The notes under the pieces: model-generated
Databases searched by the model: none
The model's input: only the letters and a program-made list of their open reading frames with translations
What the model was told of the DNA's origin: nothing
Assembly (NCBI RefSeq): GCF_026151205.1
Contig: NC_087082.1
Location: forward strand, 5,215,908-5,279,907
Reading direction: 5' to 3'
Source: Bolinopsis microptera
Lineage: Eukaryota > Ctenophora > Tentaculata > Lobata > Bolinopsidae
Length of the DNA: 64,000 nt
Part shown: piece by piece, positions 51,909 through 62,268 of the stretch
Position numbering within the stretch: position 1 is the stretch's first letter
Layout of the letters: every line of letters starts with the position of its first letter
Position numbers and translations under genes: made by a program

Positions 51909-54798
51909 TCTTTACAGCGGATGTATCAGCTTTGTATACGAATTTGAATATCAATGAGTGTATTGAGACAGTTATTGAATTTGCAGAAGAACATTGGAGT
52001 AAGTTAAGTACGTATGGTTAAAGTTTATCAGAAATTAGAGGTATCTTTACAGTAGTTTTGACGAATTCTTATTTTACATTTAATGGGAGACTTTATAAAC
52101 AACTTTTAGGTTTATTCATGGGTTGTAGACCATCCCCTCCTGTAGCGATTATTAGAATGTGGAAATTCGAGCGTAATAGTATATATTGAGACAGTTATTA
52201 CATCAGTAACCCTGTTCGGTTCTTATACAAACGGTATGTAGATGATGCTGGTTCCTTAGCCAAATCCAGAGAAGAAGCACTGGATATGTTACAACGCATA
52301 GCCGACCAGGATCCCGATAACAGAATCAAGTGGGAGATCGAGTTCCCGTCTACCCCTGCGGATTTTGTCCCGTTCCTGAGTACGGAAATCCGGATCGATG
52401 AGGAAGGAAAAGTGTACCACAGATTCTACAGGAAAACCCAGAATAAGGGGATAACATTACACCAGAAGTCACACCACCCGGACTCAGTGAAGGAGGAGTG
52501 TAAGAAGAACTTCTACCGTAATGCCACCATTGCTTCCTCAGGACCCCAGGAACTCGATCATTCAGTTAAGATCATCGATGATCTCTTAAAGAAAAATGGA
52601 CACCAACCTCTGAGTCATAACGCAAGGAACAGGAGGACTAGGAGAAGACGTCAAACCACACCTGACTCTGTCCCACTCACCTTACCATTCATCTCTGGAA
52701 CAGTTTGTAATAAGATTCGCAACTACATCAAATCTAACAAACTCCCCATCAGAGTTATTTTTACACCTGGTAAGAAGTTACAGGACATCTTCTGCCGCTC
52801 TCGTCCACTGGATAAGAAGACTTGTGACCTTGGTAACCCTAACAATTGTGAGATCTGCCCTAGACTCACAGGAACAACATGCTCAACAAAAGGAGCTATT
52901 TACTTAGTTACTTGCGAGTTATGTGGTAAGAGATACTGTGGGGAAACTGAGAGAAGCCTCCATGCTCGTCTGATGGAGCACAGACAGGCTGCTAGGAATC
53001 CTAGAGCACATCCAGAGAATGGGGTTGGACAGCACTACGCATCTCTACATCCTAACCGAACCCCAGTTTTATCTTTCTAGTTACTTGATTTACAGAGTAA
53101 AACTGTTCGTAGAAAGATTGTAGAAGCGATGTATATATTGAGATTAAGTCCTGAAATGAATGATCGTTCTGAGTTGAGTTATTTGTACAAATATTTAGTC
53201 AATGTTTAACTAGTAAATAATGTATTGATAGGACTATCTTGGATAGTAACCATGACAACCGAGTTATCGTTGCTTAAGTGCTGATTTTATCATTAGTTTT
53301 TACACATGAACTGTGAATTCTGAACAACCAGTTTTACGTTTACTAATTAGTTTAGTATCATGAGTAGTACAATACTTGGGGGCAAAATGTTGGAATAATG
53401 TTCCAACAGATCTACGAAATCTGCCCGATGTTAAAAGCTTTAGTGATTCGTATAAGAAACAGTTACTCTCATCTATAACAACAGACCCTAATTATACCGT
53501 CGACAATTCATATGACAAATTTTACACTGCAATCATAGTCGACGATAACTAAGTATCTTCTAATTCTTTTAAATCTGAGGCATATATAATTGATGTATCG
53601 AAAGGATTTTCCCTTTTTTACCACCTTACCGTTTTGATTGATTTTGCACATGACTGACATGTTTTAACTGGAGAAAGGGTTCGCACAGTGGTAGTTTTAT
53701 AGACCACTTTTAATTTATTGACCTATTATACCTAGTGGTAGTTTTATAGACCACATTTAATTTATTTATTTATTATACTAAGTATTTATTTTTGGTGACT
53801 GTATCACCCAGTTTTAACATTTGATAATTGTACAGTTTATTGACGACACATTGACTGAATGTTATTTTATATTCTAATTTATATTCTAGATATTTTATTT
53901 ATTTTTCAACAGACGAAGCTTCCTGTTTTTTCTTCTATATTAGTTACTCATATCTCTTTTACAGACTTTTTTACAAGGACATTGACAGATGATACTCACA
54001 TTAGGCATTCATTATTGCATCTAAATTATCTCACTTGCATTAAATTAGGTTTAGAAATTTATTCTCTGGTTAACAGATTTCAAATGTTTAATTAATTTGT
54101 AGTATGACAGTAAGGTATATAAGAAGTTATTTAATTTTGCTTGGGCTATTATATTGACTATTGAGGTTTAATGATGATATGGAATTTGAATTCTATATAA
54201 ATTTACACTATGTGGTTGGGGCATTTTGCATAGTAAATATGGTTACTACTCCTATATATCATATTATTTGATTGGTATTCGATTTCTGATTATTTCTCTA
54301 GGAATATGATTATTATATCTCAATTTGGCTTTAGGTAGGGTGCCCCGCTAAAAGAACTGGATTCTTCCAGGAAGCATCCCGTGCACAGACCTTGGTCTAC
54401 ATATATAATATCAAATTATTAACCATTCATTCTGTATGTGCACGAAAATTTATTTCAATCAAGTACAGTATTTAGTTGTATTAGCTTACATTTCTTCTTG
54501 TCGTATTTTTTGTTGTTTTGACATTTTTTGCAATTACATTTTTTGGGTCATATTTCGTAAATTTTATTTCTCTGTTTTTGTTTTAATGTTATTTTAAATT
54601 TCTTTCCGTCGTTAATTTTTACACATGTTTAACAATTTTATTACAGAACTGAAGAAGACGTTGTTACGTGGAATGATTATTTCAATTCAATAAAGTTTCT
54701 AGCCTAAAGTTTGCTGCTTCAATTTGTTCGCAAGTTAAGAGTCTAAAGAGAAATTCTCCATAGAAAAAAATCTACCAAGAGAAATCAAGTTCAAATGC
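51908..54798 (+). mobile_element. Penelope-like element, 5'-truncated, with GIY-YIG endonuclease
   Basis: The sequence starts inside the reverse transcriptase (ADVSALYTNLNI, motif A) and has two in-frame stops before the catalytic YVDD at about 52,235. An open frame from 52,286 to 53,080 covers the end of the RT and the endonuclease: CEICPRL...GAIYLVTCELCGKRYCGETE..LHARLMEHRQ, the zinc-binding and GIY-YIG motifs of Penelope elements. The frame ends at a TAG (53,078-53,080) where the inverted copy has a Lys codon. The 3' region is interrupted by an insertion at 53,372-54,461. The copy is not functional for RT. Confidence 0.85.
53372..54461 (+). mobile_element. 1,090-bp insertion in the Penelope element, likely truncated non-LTR element
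   Basis: The insertion is flanked by AGTACA at 53,366-53,371 and 54,462-54,467, while the uninterrupted site is preserved in the inverted copy at 51,355-51,366. Its 5' end encodes a short tail, WNNVPTDLRNLPDVKSF and onward to a stop near 53,550, typical of the C-terminus of CR1/Jockey-type reverse transcriptases. The rest is AT-rich 3' untranslated sequence without a clear poly(A) tract. Confidence 0.75.
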
Positions 54799-54871
54799 GA
54801 CTCATAAATATAGCCCCCTTGAACTATATATATATACTGTTTGACATATTTTTCTTTAAGAATTTTCTTAC

Positions 54872-54997
54872 TGATAGCTTGAAAATATCCATTACATCCA
54901 TTGAAGCATTGAGGTCATCTACAAGTAGTGAGTTTGACAGGGTATAAAAAGTGAGTTTGGCAGGTTGGGAATTGCCCCCAAGCTTTTTGACATCCTA
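54872..54997 (-). other. possible isolated exon
   Basis: A minus-strand open stretch (reading DVKKLGGNSQPAKLTFYTLS, then LLVDDLNASMDVMDIFKLS) is bounded by an acceptor-like ttgtaccttag and a gtaaga donor-like sequence. No family is recognised and neighbours are transposable elements, so it may be repeat-derived. Confidence 0.2.
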
Positions 54998-55065
54998 AGG
55001 TACAACAAGAAGTAAACTAAAAAATATTTGTATCAGCAAACAAAATTTGGATGGCCTTGTGTAAG

Positions 55066-55155
55066 GTTGTATCACGTTGCGACCCCCACGGTCGTTTCAC
55101 TATGGTGACGATACAGGGGGATACAGGGGCGGCGGGTCATACAACGTATGACAAG
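55066..55155 (+). mobile_element. MITE A copy
   Basis: It runs from gtatcacgttgcgaccccca to gtcatacaacgtatgac, the same ends and order as at 4018-4092. Confidence 0.75.
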
Positions 55156-55439
55156 TGTAAGGATAGATGAGACGTATAGTATTTTTGTTTTGAATTGGCC
55201 TTTACTCTCGCAAAACTATCACCTTTAAGATTTGCCATAAGTTTTAATCGTTTTCAACAGATCAGAGTAAGTTAAAAAATATTGTAACAAAGATTCTATA
55301 TAACACTCATAATCAATACAGTAAATTCAAATATTCATATTAGTTATATTACCAGTAGTATACTACTGATTGACGATGTCAACCCTTCCAGATCTTTGCT
55401 CTGCGAATTAACAGAGCAACGATCTTCGATTGGCAATGT

Positions 55440-55805
55440 GAGCTGCTTTACAGTTGTAGGTTTACAACCTACCAGGACGCGTGCCGAGTTGGACTCGTCG
55501 ACGGTCCTGTATATGGAACAGATATTTTACGAGTATCACCCGTTAATATTTAACTCGCGGCTTTTCACTTTTGGAGTTGTAAAAGTCGCTTCATTTGATG
55601 AAATTCATTAACAATTAAACCGTTTGTAATCATTTTGTTATATTTTGAATTCCTGAACTAAAATCATGCCAATAATTAACGCAAAAGTCTTTTAATTAAT
55701 TAAACAGAACAAATTTGTAAGTTTATAACCTACCAAGACGCGCGCCGAGTTGGACTCTTCAACGGTCTCGAAACGAATATTTTACGAATATCACCCGTTA
55801 AGAAC
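55440..55805 (-). mobile_element. two MITE C copies
   Basis: Copies at about 55,455-55,555 and 55,722-55,803 run from the palindrome gtaggtttacaacctac (or gtttataacctac) through gcgcgccgagttggactc to tacgartatcacccgttaa. They are the reverse complement of the copy at 4679-4762. Confidence 0.7.
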
Positions 55806-55877
55806 AAATAAAACGGCGGTCGCGGTTAAAATTTTGTTCTGGCAAAAATTAGCGCTAAAATACCTCATCTATATTAA

Positions 55878-55955
55878 TTGTTAATGGATTAATCCGGCGC
55901 GCGCTACTTCGAAGCACTTGTCTCGCGCTACTTCGAAGAAATTTAGACGATCAGT
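55878..55955 (-). mobile_element. MITE B copy
   Basis: Reverse copy with ttgttaatggattaatccgg, a duplicated cgcgctacttcgaag and aaatttagacga. Confidence 0.65.
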
Positions 55956-56033
55956 AAATACCCATTTTGGTTTATGGTTTAGTGACGGTATCAGATATGG
56001 GTTTCGAAGTTGGAAGTAGCGCGCGCCGCGCCG

Positions 56034-56298
56034 CACAGGAGGAGCAAAGTGCAAAGAAACTGCCACAAACTGCTACAAACTGCTACAAACTGCTACAAAC
56101 TGCTACAAACTGCTAAAAACTGCTACGAACTGCCAAAAACTGCCAAAAACTGCCACAAACTGCTGCAATCGCGCCCACGCATTCGCGCGCTGTTTGCAGC
56201 AGTTATTAGCAGTTTATGGCAGTTGTGGACTGGCAGTTTGTAGCAGTTTGTAGCAATTTGTGGCATGGGCAGTTTCTTTGCACTTTGCTCCTCCTGTG
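56034..56298. mobile_element. MITE D, complete, 265 bp, 31-bp terminal inverted repeats
   Basis: Both ends carry the same 31 bp (CACAGGAGGAGCAAAGTGCA then AAGAAACTGCC), perfect in inverted orientation (56034-56064 and 56268-56298). The interior is ACTGCYACAA repeats on the left and their complements on the right around gcgcccacgcattcgcgcgc. GCCG flanks both sides, a possible 4-bp target duplication. It is inserted next to a MITE B copy. Confidence 0.85.
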
Positions 56299-56633
56299 GC
56301 CGGATTGGGTGCGATTAAATTTTGACCGGTCTGTGCCATGTGCATGAACATAATGCTTATACGTTTTTGTTTTATGCTTTAGTGTTACTGTTAGAGTTAG
56401 TTTTGGTTTTAAAAGTAATCGTGAAGACAATATAAAGATTTGAATTACAAATTTGTGCACTTTAATTTTTATATACTTACCTGTTACCATTAAAATCGAA
56501 ATCAGCATTTAAAAATGTACATAGAACGATCAAAATCTAATTGCGCCCGCGCCGGGTTAGTTCATATTAACAATGAACAAGTTATAGTTACTGCATACTG
56601 AAGGTGATCGCGTCTTCACAGCTATAGCAAATT

Positions 56634-56706
56634 CAATTGACGGATGTTACTCATCTAAATTTCTTCGAAGTAGCGCGCACCAGGTTAGTCTATTAACAAT
56701 GGACAA
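56634..56706 (+). mobile_element. MITE B copy
   Basis: It contains gacggatgttactcatctaa, cttcgaagtagcgcgcacc and ttaacaatgg, matching the copies near 3.8 and 4.3 kb. A shorter tail fragment lies at 56,550-56,580. Confidence 0.7.
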
Positions 56707-57340
56707 CGTTCGCTCGCGCTTAAGTTTACTGATTGCACGCTTGACACGTAACATAATATTAATTCAGCCAACCAGAAGACAGAAATTTGAAAAATTAAAG
56801 TCGCAAAATAAAAGTAAAAAAAAAATACAAAACTGCAAGCGAGAGGGCTCTGGTTAGAGCAAGGGTCTAGCCATAGGGTTTTTAGTCATAGACTCTACCA
56901 GTAGTATTTCCAAAATGCAGTCCAAACTTATTATATGACTTTAAGGAACTAAAGCTAAATTTAAAAGTAGCTGCATTTCTCCGTTAACAGTTAAACTACA
57001 ATTTAGAGTTTTTACTTTATGCTTTGGATGATGATTAATCACTTTACACTCAACTGTCACTTGACCAGTGACTTTCTAACCCGTTCTCTAGGTTGACTCT
57101 CTAATTAGCCCCACGAAAAACCTCACCGAACCTCCACGCGGTGTGGGGTGGGTGGCTCGAATGGGAGGTGCATGGATGTTTCTAACCTATGCAAAGGAAG
57201 GGACTATCCATCTCTACAACAAAGGAAAGGCTCTAATAGCCTCTACTATTACTAACCTAAGAACCGCAGCATACCCGCTTTTCCCACAGGCAAATAACAC
57301 CTTCCGCAGGAAAATAACACGCTCACAGGCTCACACATGA
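56707..57340. other. spacer, no gene recognised
   Basis: Only short frames without known motifs; the frame at 57,143-57,340 leads into the following minisatellite. Confidence 0.4.
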
Positions 57341-58215
57341 CGTGTAACCCCAGGATTTGGTTTTGGATCGGACACTCAAAATAACGATAGAGAAGCGGTC
57401 TACACGCTCACAGGCTACCAAGTCTTGTGTAACCCTGGGACTCTAACACTTAACAGACTCTAACACGCTCACATAACAAGCTTCCACGTCTCGTGTACCC
57501 TAGGATTTGGTCTTGGATCGGACACTCAAAACAACGATAGAAGAGCGGTCTGCACGCTCACAGGCTACCATGTCTCGTGTAACCCCAGGATTTGACACGT
57601 TCACAGGCTACGACGTTTCGTGTAACCCCAGGATTTAACACGCTCACAGACTACCACGTCTCGTGTAACCCCAGGATTTGACACGTTCACAGGCTACGAC
57701 GTTTCGTGTAACCCCAGGATTTAACACGCTCACAGGCTACCATATCTCGTGTAACCCTAGGATTCAACACGCTCACAGTCACAGGCTACCACGTCTCGTG
57801 TAACCCTAGGACTCTAACACTTAACAGACTCTAACACGCTCACAGGCTTCCACGTCTCGTGTACCCTAGGATTTGGTTTTGGATCGGACACTCAAAACAA
57901 TGATAGGGCTACCACATCTCGTGTAACCCTAGGATTCAACACGCTCACAGGCTACCACGTCTCGTGTAACCCTAGGACTCTAACACTTAACAGACTCTAA
58001 CACGCTCACAGGCTTCCACGTCTCGTGTACCCTAGGCACTAGGATTTGGTTTTGGATCGGACACTCAAAACAACGATGGAGGAGCGGTCTACACGCTCAC
58101 AGGCTACCATGTCTCGTGTAACCCCAGGATTTTACACGTTCACAGGCTACCACGCATCGTGTACCCCAGGATTTGGTTTTGGATCGAACACTCAAAACAA
58201 TGATAGAGGAGCGGT
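57340..58215 (+). repeat. degenerate minisatellite CACGCTCACAGGCTACCACG
   Basis: About 18 copies of a roughly 42-bp unit (cacgctcacaggctaccacg, then tctcgtgtaaccctaggatt). Longer blocks containing ttttggatcggacactcaaa recur five times, giving a higher-order arrangement. Confidence 0.9.
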
Positions 58216-58601
58216 CTACAGTGAAGTTACAGGAACATTGCATACTCTACAAATTGCACGTAGCAGGCCAAGACCTCCCGTGGAAGTCCCTGTCTCTCCG
58301 TCGTTAACCTGGCGGGGTTGCACCAGGGGCGGTGGTAACAGAACTTTAAGACTCTCGGAGTCTGTTGTAGATATCTATGTTTAATATGTATATTTATGGT
58401 ATATAATTTGGGAGTCTCTCTCTCCGGCAGCAGGAGTTGGAGAATGGGGACGCGTTGTGAAAGCCACCGTAAGGAAGGCTTACTGTCGACGCCGACCAAT
58501 CAAAAGAAGAACTCTCTAATTAAAATTTGATCTCAGATCTTTTTAGAATGATCTCGAATATCGAGTGTAAAGTGATTTAGCAGTAGCACGCTTGTTATAT
58601 A

Positions 58602-58735
58602 TGCTTTGTCATACGTTGTATGTGGTAGACCTACCGCGCACGATTGCGCAGCTGTATTACATTGTAGCCACGATACTATTACTATTACTAGCCACTTAGT
58701 GAAACGACAATGGGGGTCACGACGTGATACAAGGA
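58602..58735 (-). mobile_element. MITE A copy
   Basis: Reverse copy from gtcatacgttgtatg to gtcacgacgtgatac; the interior includes cgcgcacgattgcgcag and an ATTACT triplet. Confidence 0.75.
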
Positions 58736-58739
58736 ACTC

Positions 58740-59570
58740 GCTATTAAGGTTGTTTCTCGAGCGTGCTAGAAATCACTCTACAGTCGATTCTTAACTGTCA
58801 TACTCATGATAGCACCTCTCTTTTAATTTTCAAATTCATGATTATTAGAATGACAAAAGAAGAAACAAAACTTGTTTACAATAATATCCTCTTCGTTGTT
58901 TGACACAGTTTGTACACAGTACAAATTAAGAAATTACATGTACACATCTGACATATTACATTTAATGTATTACAAGTCATTGTAGCTCAAAGTTGCAAAT
59001 TTCTTAATGCAAAACTTACAGTGTTTAAATCACATATCATGAGTCAAGGCAAGCGTGAGTAAAATAGTATCGTCAAATGATCTCAAAAAGTGATACAAGT
59101 TTAGGAGGAAAAAGTAAAAAAAAACAGTCATGAGCAGGCATTAGAGGGGTAGAACTGTGACGTGTTGCCCATACAAGGTAATCTTACTGTCAAGTATTGA
59201 CAAGAAGATTGGTCCAATTTTCAGTAATCTAATGATGCAGGATTAACTTACGATCCATGGAGATATTGAGTACCTAATGGACGGATAAACTTTGTTTGAT
59301 ATGTACAGCAATGATCTCATCATTAGATATGATTTCCAGCATTATTCAAGTCTAAACCTGTCGCTGCCGAGCTCGCTTAATCTCATTTTCATTCGCATCG
59401 AATTACAATTCAATAATAGCCTTCAGATAATTTACAGGACTTTTTCATATCTGTAATTACAATTGCACACACCGACATTCAAACATTCAATTATATAGCA
59501 ATTATATAATTATATAATTATATATCAATTATAATCGGGGAACGAGAAATAATTAAATTTTCAGCGCCCT
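58740..59570. other. 3' flank of the PIM-like kinase
   Basis: AT-rich, no gene recognised. A short (ATATAATT)n stretch at 59,495-59,535 precedes the kinase stop codon. Confidence 0.45.
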
Positions 59571-59576
59571 AATGTG

Positions 59577-60599
59577 TCATGAAGTAACTGGTAAAACCTT
59601 CCGCCACTGTTCACTATTCCCGCTCGGGTATAAAACGTTATTATTAGCACTATAACTGGAAACAAGGTGAGAGAGTGAGCTAACCCCGCTAGAACCACCA
59701 TGTGCTCCTTCATAAACTAAACCAGTTTTGGTAGTCCCTGAAAAGGGGCTCAAACACGTGGTCTCCAGGAAGTTCCTGTATCTGTCCATGTTTAGCCACG
59801 TGTGCCAGCGAATGTTCTCGAATCTGATGCGGAGATGACGGACTTTGTTGAGGGACTGCGTGATGAGATCGGAGCAGAAGGGGGAGAGGAAGGGAGGGAG
59901 GAGGGGCTCACTGAACACTACATCTCGTTTAGAAGAGAAGGGGGCCCGGCCGCACACCATGCAGTAGAGGAGACATCCCAGAGCCCAGGACGTAGCCTCT
60001 AGAGGGGTGTAGTGACGCTGCACCACCGCTTCAGGGGGCAGGAACAGCTCAGTTCCTTGTACTGAGGTATACACTGTCTTACTGTCGCACACTGACGACA
60101 GACCAAAGTCTATTAGTTTTATCTGGAGGCTGGATTGGTGCACTAGAATGTTCTGGTGTTTAACATCCCTGTGATCCACTCCAACTGATAAACAGTAAAC
60201 TAAAGCATCGTACGTTTGCATCAGAATAGTCCGGGACATGGACTCGCTCAGTCTGCTGTGGAGTTTAATAAAAGTCTTCAGATCTACAAAGTTTTCCAGA
60301 TAGTTCATAGTAAGGACCCAGTGCTGAGGAAGCTTATAACAGCCTACACAGGTCGCTATCTTAGGGTGGCTGAGCCGAGAGAGAAGGTAGATCTCAAGAG
60401 GCACTTCATCTCCAGCAGTACTGTCTGGTACCAGTTCCTTTATCTTGCTCCTCTTTATAAACTTAGCCACGTACAGCTTGTTGTCGAGCTTGTTTCGGGT
60501 GAGCAGCACGGTACCAAAACTACCACTACCAATGTCCTTCAAGATGGTGTGAGTTTTAGTGAAGGGGCGCAGAAGCAAGTCCAGCAAAACAGCAAACAT
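59577..60599 (-). CDS. PIM-like serine/threonine protein kinase, single exon
   Basis: An uninterrupted 340-aa ORF from the first ATG (60,599). The kinase domain covers about residues 18-285: glycine loop GSGSFGTV (24-31), VAK with Lys46, Glu69 in EIYLL, catalytic HRDVKHQN (143-150), DFG 164-166 and PPE 188-190. The segment WALGCLLYCMVCGRAPF, where the usual helix-F Asp is absent, matches the PIM family (WSLGILLYDMVCGDIPF in PIM1). PIM kinases are constitutively active cytosolic or nuclear kinases promoting survival and growth. All catalytic residues are present. A C-terminal Ser-rich tail of about 50 residues follows. The lack of introns in a genome with intron-rich genes suggests a retrocopy origin, but the ORF is intact. 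Another basal CAMK-type kinase is the alternative. Confidence 0.82.
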   Translation of the reverse strand: MFAVLLDLLLRPFTKTHTILKDIGSGSFGTVLLTRNKLDNKLYVAKFIKRSKIKELVPDSTAGDEVPLEIYLLSRLSHPKIATCVGCYKLPQHWVLTMNYLENFVDLKTFIKLHSRLSESMSRTILMQTYDALVYCLSVGVDHRDVKHQNILVHQSSLQIKLIDFGLSSVCDSKTVYTSVQGTELFLPPEAVVQRHYTPLEATSWALGCLLYCMVCGRAPFSSKRDVVFSEPLLPPFLSPFCSDLITQSLNKVRHLRIRFENIRWHTWLNMDRYRNFLETTCLSPFSGTTKTGLVYEGAHGGSSGVSSLSHLVSSYSANNNVLYPSGNSEQWRKVLPVTS

Positions 60600-60687
60600 A
60601 GCGACAATCAAAGAACTAGTCGAGAGCACGGGACAATCAGGGAACTGAGGAGTGCTATCACAGGACCAGCTATGTAGTTAATAGTGA

Positions 60688-60760
60688 GTCACGTGGGCTG
60701 CTATGGAGTCACGTGGGTTGCTATGGAGACACGTGGTCCGTTAGCGGGTCACGTGACACG
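60688..60760 (+). promoter_or_regulatory. CACGTG (E-box) cluster upstream of the kinase
   Basis: Three near-repeats of gtcacgtgggctgctatgga plus gtcacgtgacacgtg give five CACGTG/CACGTG-like sites within 75 bp, 90-160 bp upstream of the kinase start. Confidence 0.6.
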
Positions 60761-61177
60761 TGTAACGAGGTTTGATTGGACTGTTAGTCTGAGAGATTGC
60801 ACCACGTCAACAACAACAACAGAAAGGTAGAGTGTTTAGATAAACAGTGAGCTGCAGCGAGGAGAGAGGGTGATTAGCGGTGTATCTCCAGTCAGGTCCT
60901 GTGTCTCCAACAGTCTGATCCAGAGTTCAATCACTACAACGAAGAGAAAAGAGAGGAGAAGTGCACAGTAAAGATGAGAATGAGGGGTAACACAAGAACC
61001 TTCTATCAGACGTGTACTGAGCAGAGCAGCCCGCACCACATGTGGCTATATGAAATACAATACACCCCGGCACAGCACACAAATTAATGGAGTTACGCGG
61101 TCTACTCTGAAAAGTGTGACTAGTATACGTTGTTTAACATGGATCAGCTATCTCAAGACACGCAAACATTGCGGGCC

Positions 61178-61228
61178 CTCACGTGACATCCCACGTGGGC
61201 GCCCACGTGACCGGTCACGTGACCGCGC
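61178..61228 (+). promoter_or_regulatory. second dense CACGTG cluster
   Basis: The run ctcacgtgacatcccacgtg, ggcgcccacgtgaccggtca and cgtgaccgcg contains four perfect CACGTG sites in about 45 bp, with overlapping palindromes (cccacgtggg, gtcacgtgac). Confidence 0.65.
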
Positions 61229-61229
61229 A

Positions 61230-62265
61230 CTGCTGAGCTGGTAAACTGAGACGCTCTTTCAATTGTGTCCTATTATCTGTACTCCAATTATCTCGACGAG
61301 TTTTTACAATGAACTTAGAACATTTACTCGGTACACAACAGACTATAAAGGACATAGGGGGTTTTCAAGGCATGGAAATTCCCTTGCCGTAATCAATGAT
61401 CTCACGGTGCTCACAAATGATTTTTACGAAATAATTCGATTGTTCGTCTTGGAATTCAATAAATTGTGAACGGTTAGCTGTTGAGATCTGATTACTGTAA
61501 CATTGCTTAACATCCTGGGTATAAGATCATAGCAGTAAAAATAGCCCCAATAATATTTTGGGTGCTGTCAAGAAATCAGCTTCCGAGTTTTACTCGTCAA
61601 GTTATTATCTGGTTAAAGTTACAGGCTTTGAGACTAGATCCAGAGTGGTGTATTTTACCTGCTCATTTATTATCAGAAACTAGAAAACAAGGTTCATGTT
61701 ACTGAGCTGATCAGATAATGTGACATTTTAACTGTATCCCCCGTTACAACCAGGATCAAACGGAGATAATATCTTCAAACGGAGATATTATCAGAGTCTA
61801 CCCTTGCAGAGATCGTAGGTTTTGTAATTTAATCAGCTATACAGTGCAATTCTATACTGATTTTACCTAAACTGAGCAGCTGGTGCAGTTTGTACGATTT
61901 CGAAATATTTCTTAAAATCGAGTCTTCATTAGCTGTTTGGTAACTGGATTTAAGTTTAAAATGAACTTAGATTAGCGACAAAATAAAACGGAAAATCTCA
62001 GAGATATCAAAGATCATAGAAAATTCCCATTCAATGATTAAAAGTTGCATCTTAGAAAATATTGCAATAGTCAAATCTTTACACGATCAATCGGTAAAAG
62101 TTAAAACTTAATTTTTAGGACAGTATACAACGTTTCTCTAATGAAAATTCAGCAATTTCTGTTTGACAGTTTCTAGCTTTAATCACGTAACATTCCAGAG
62201 ACTGATACGAAATATATGCGCTCGGCTGATGTTTGGACGACCTTTAGAATTTATCTATTCCTCTC
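61230..62265. other. spacer, no gene recognised
   Basis: AT-rich sequence with a direct repeat (aaacggagataat/ aacggagatatt) near 61,760; no exon or element identified. Confidence 0.4.
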
Positions 62266-62268
62266 TTT

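Noticed and set aside
60836..61039. Minus-strand frame with a hydrophobic stretch upstream of the kinase
   Set aside because: No splice signals link it to the kinase and no family is recognisable.
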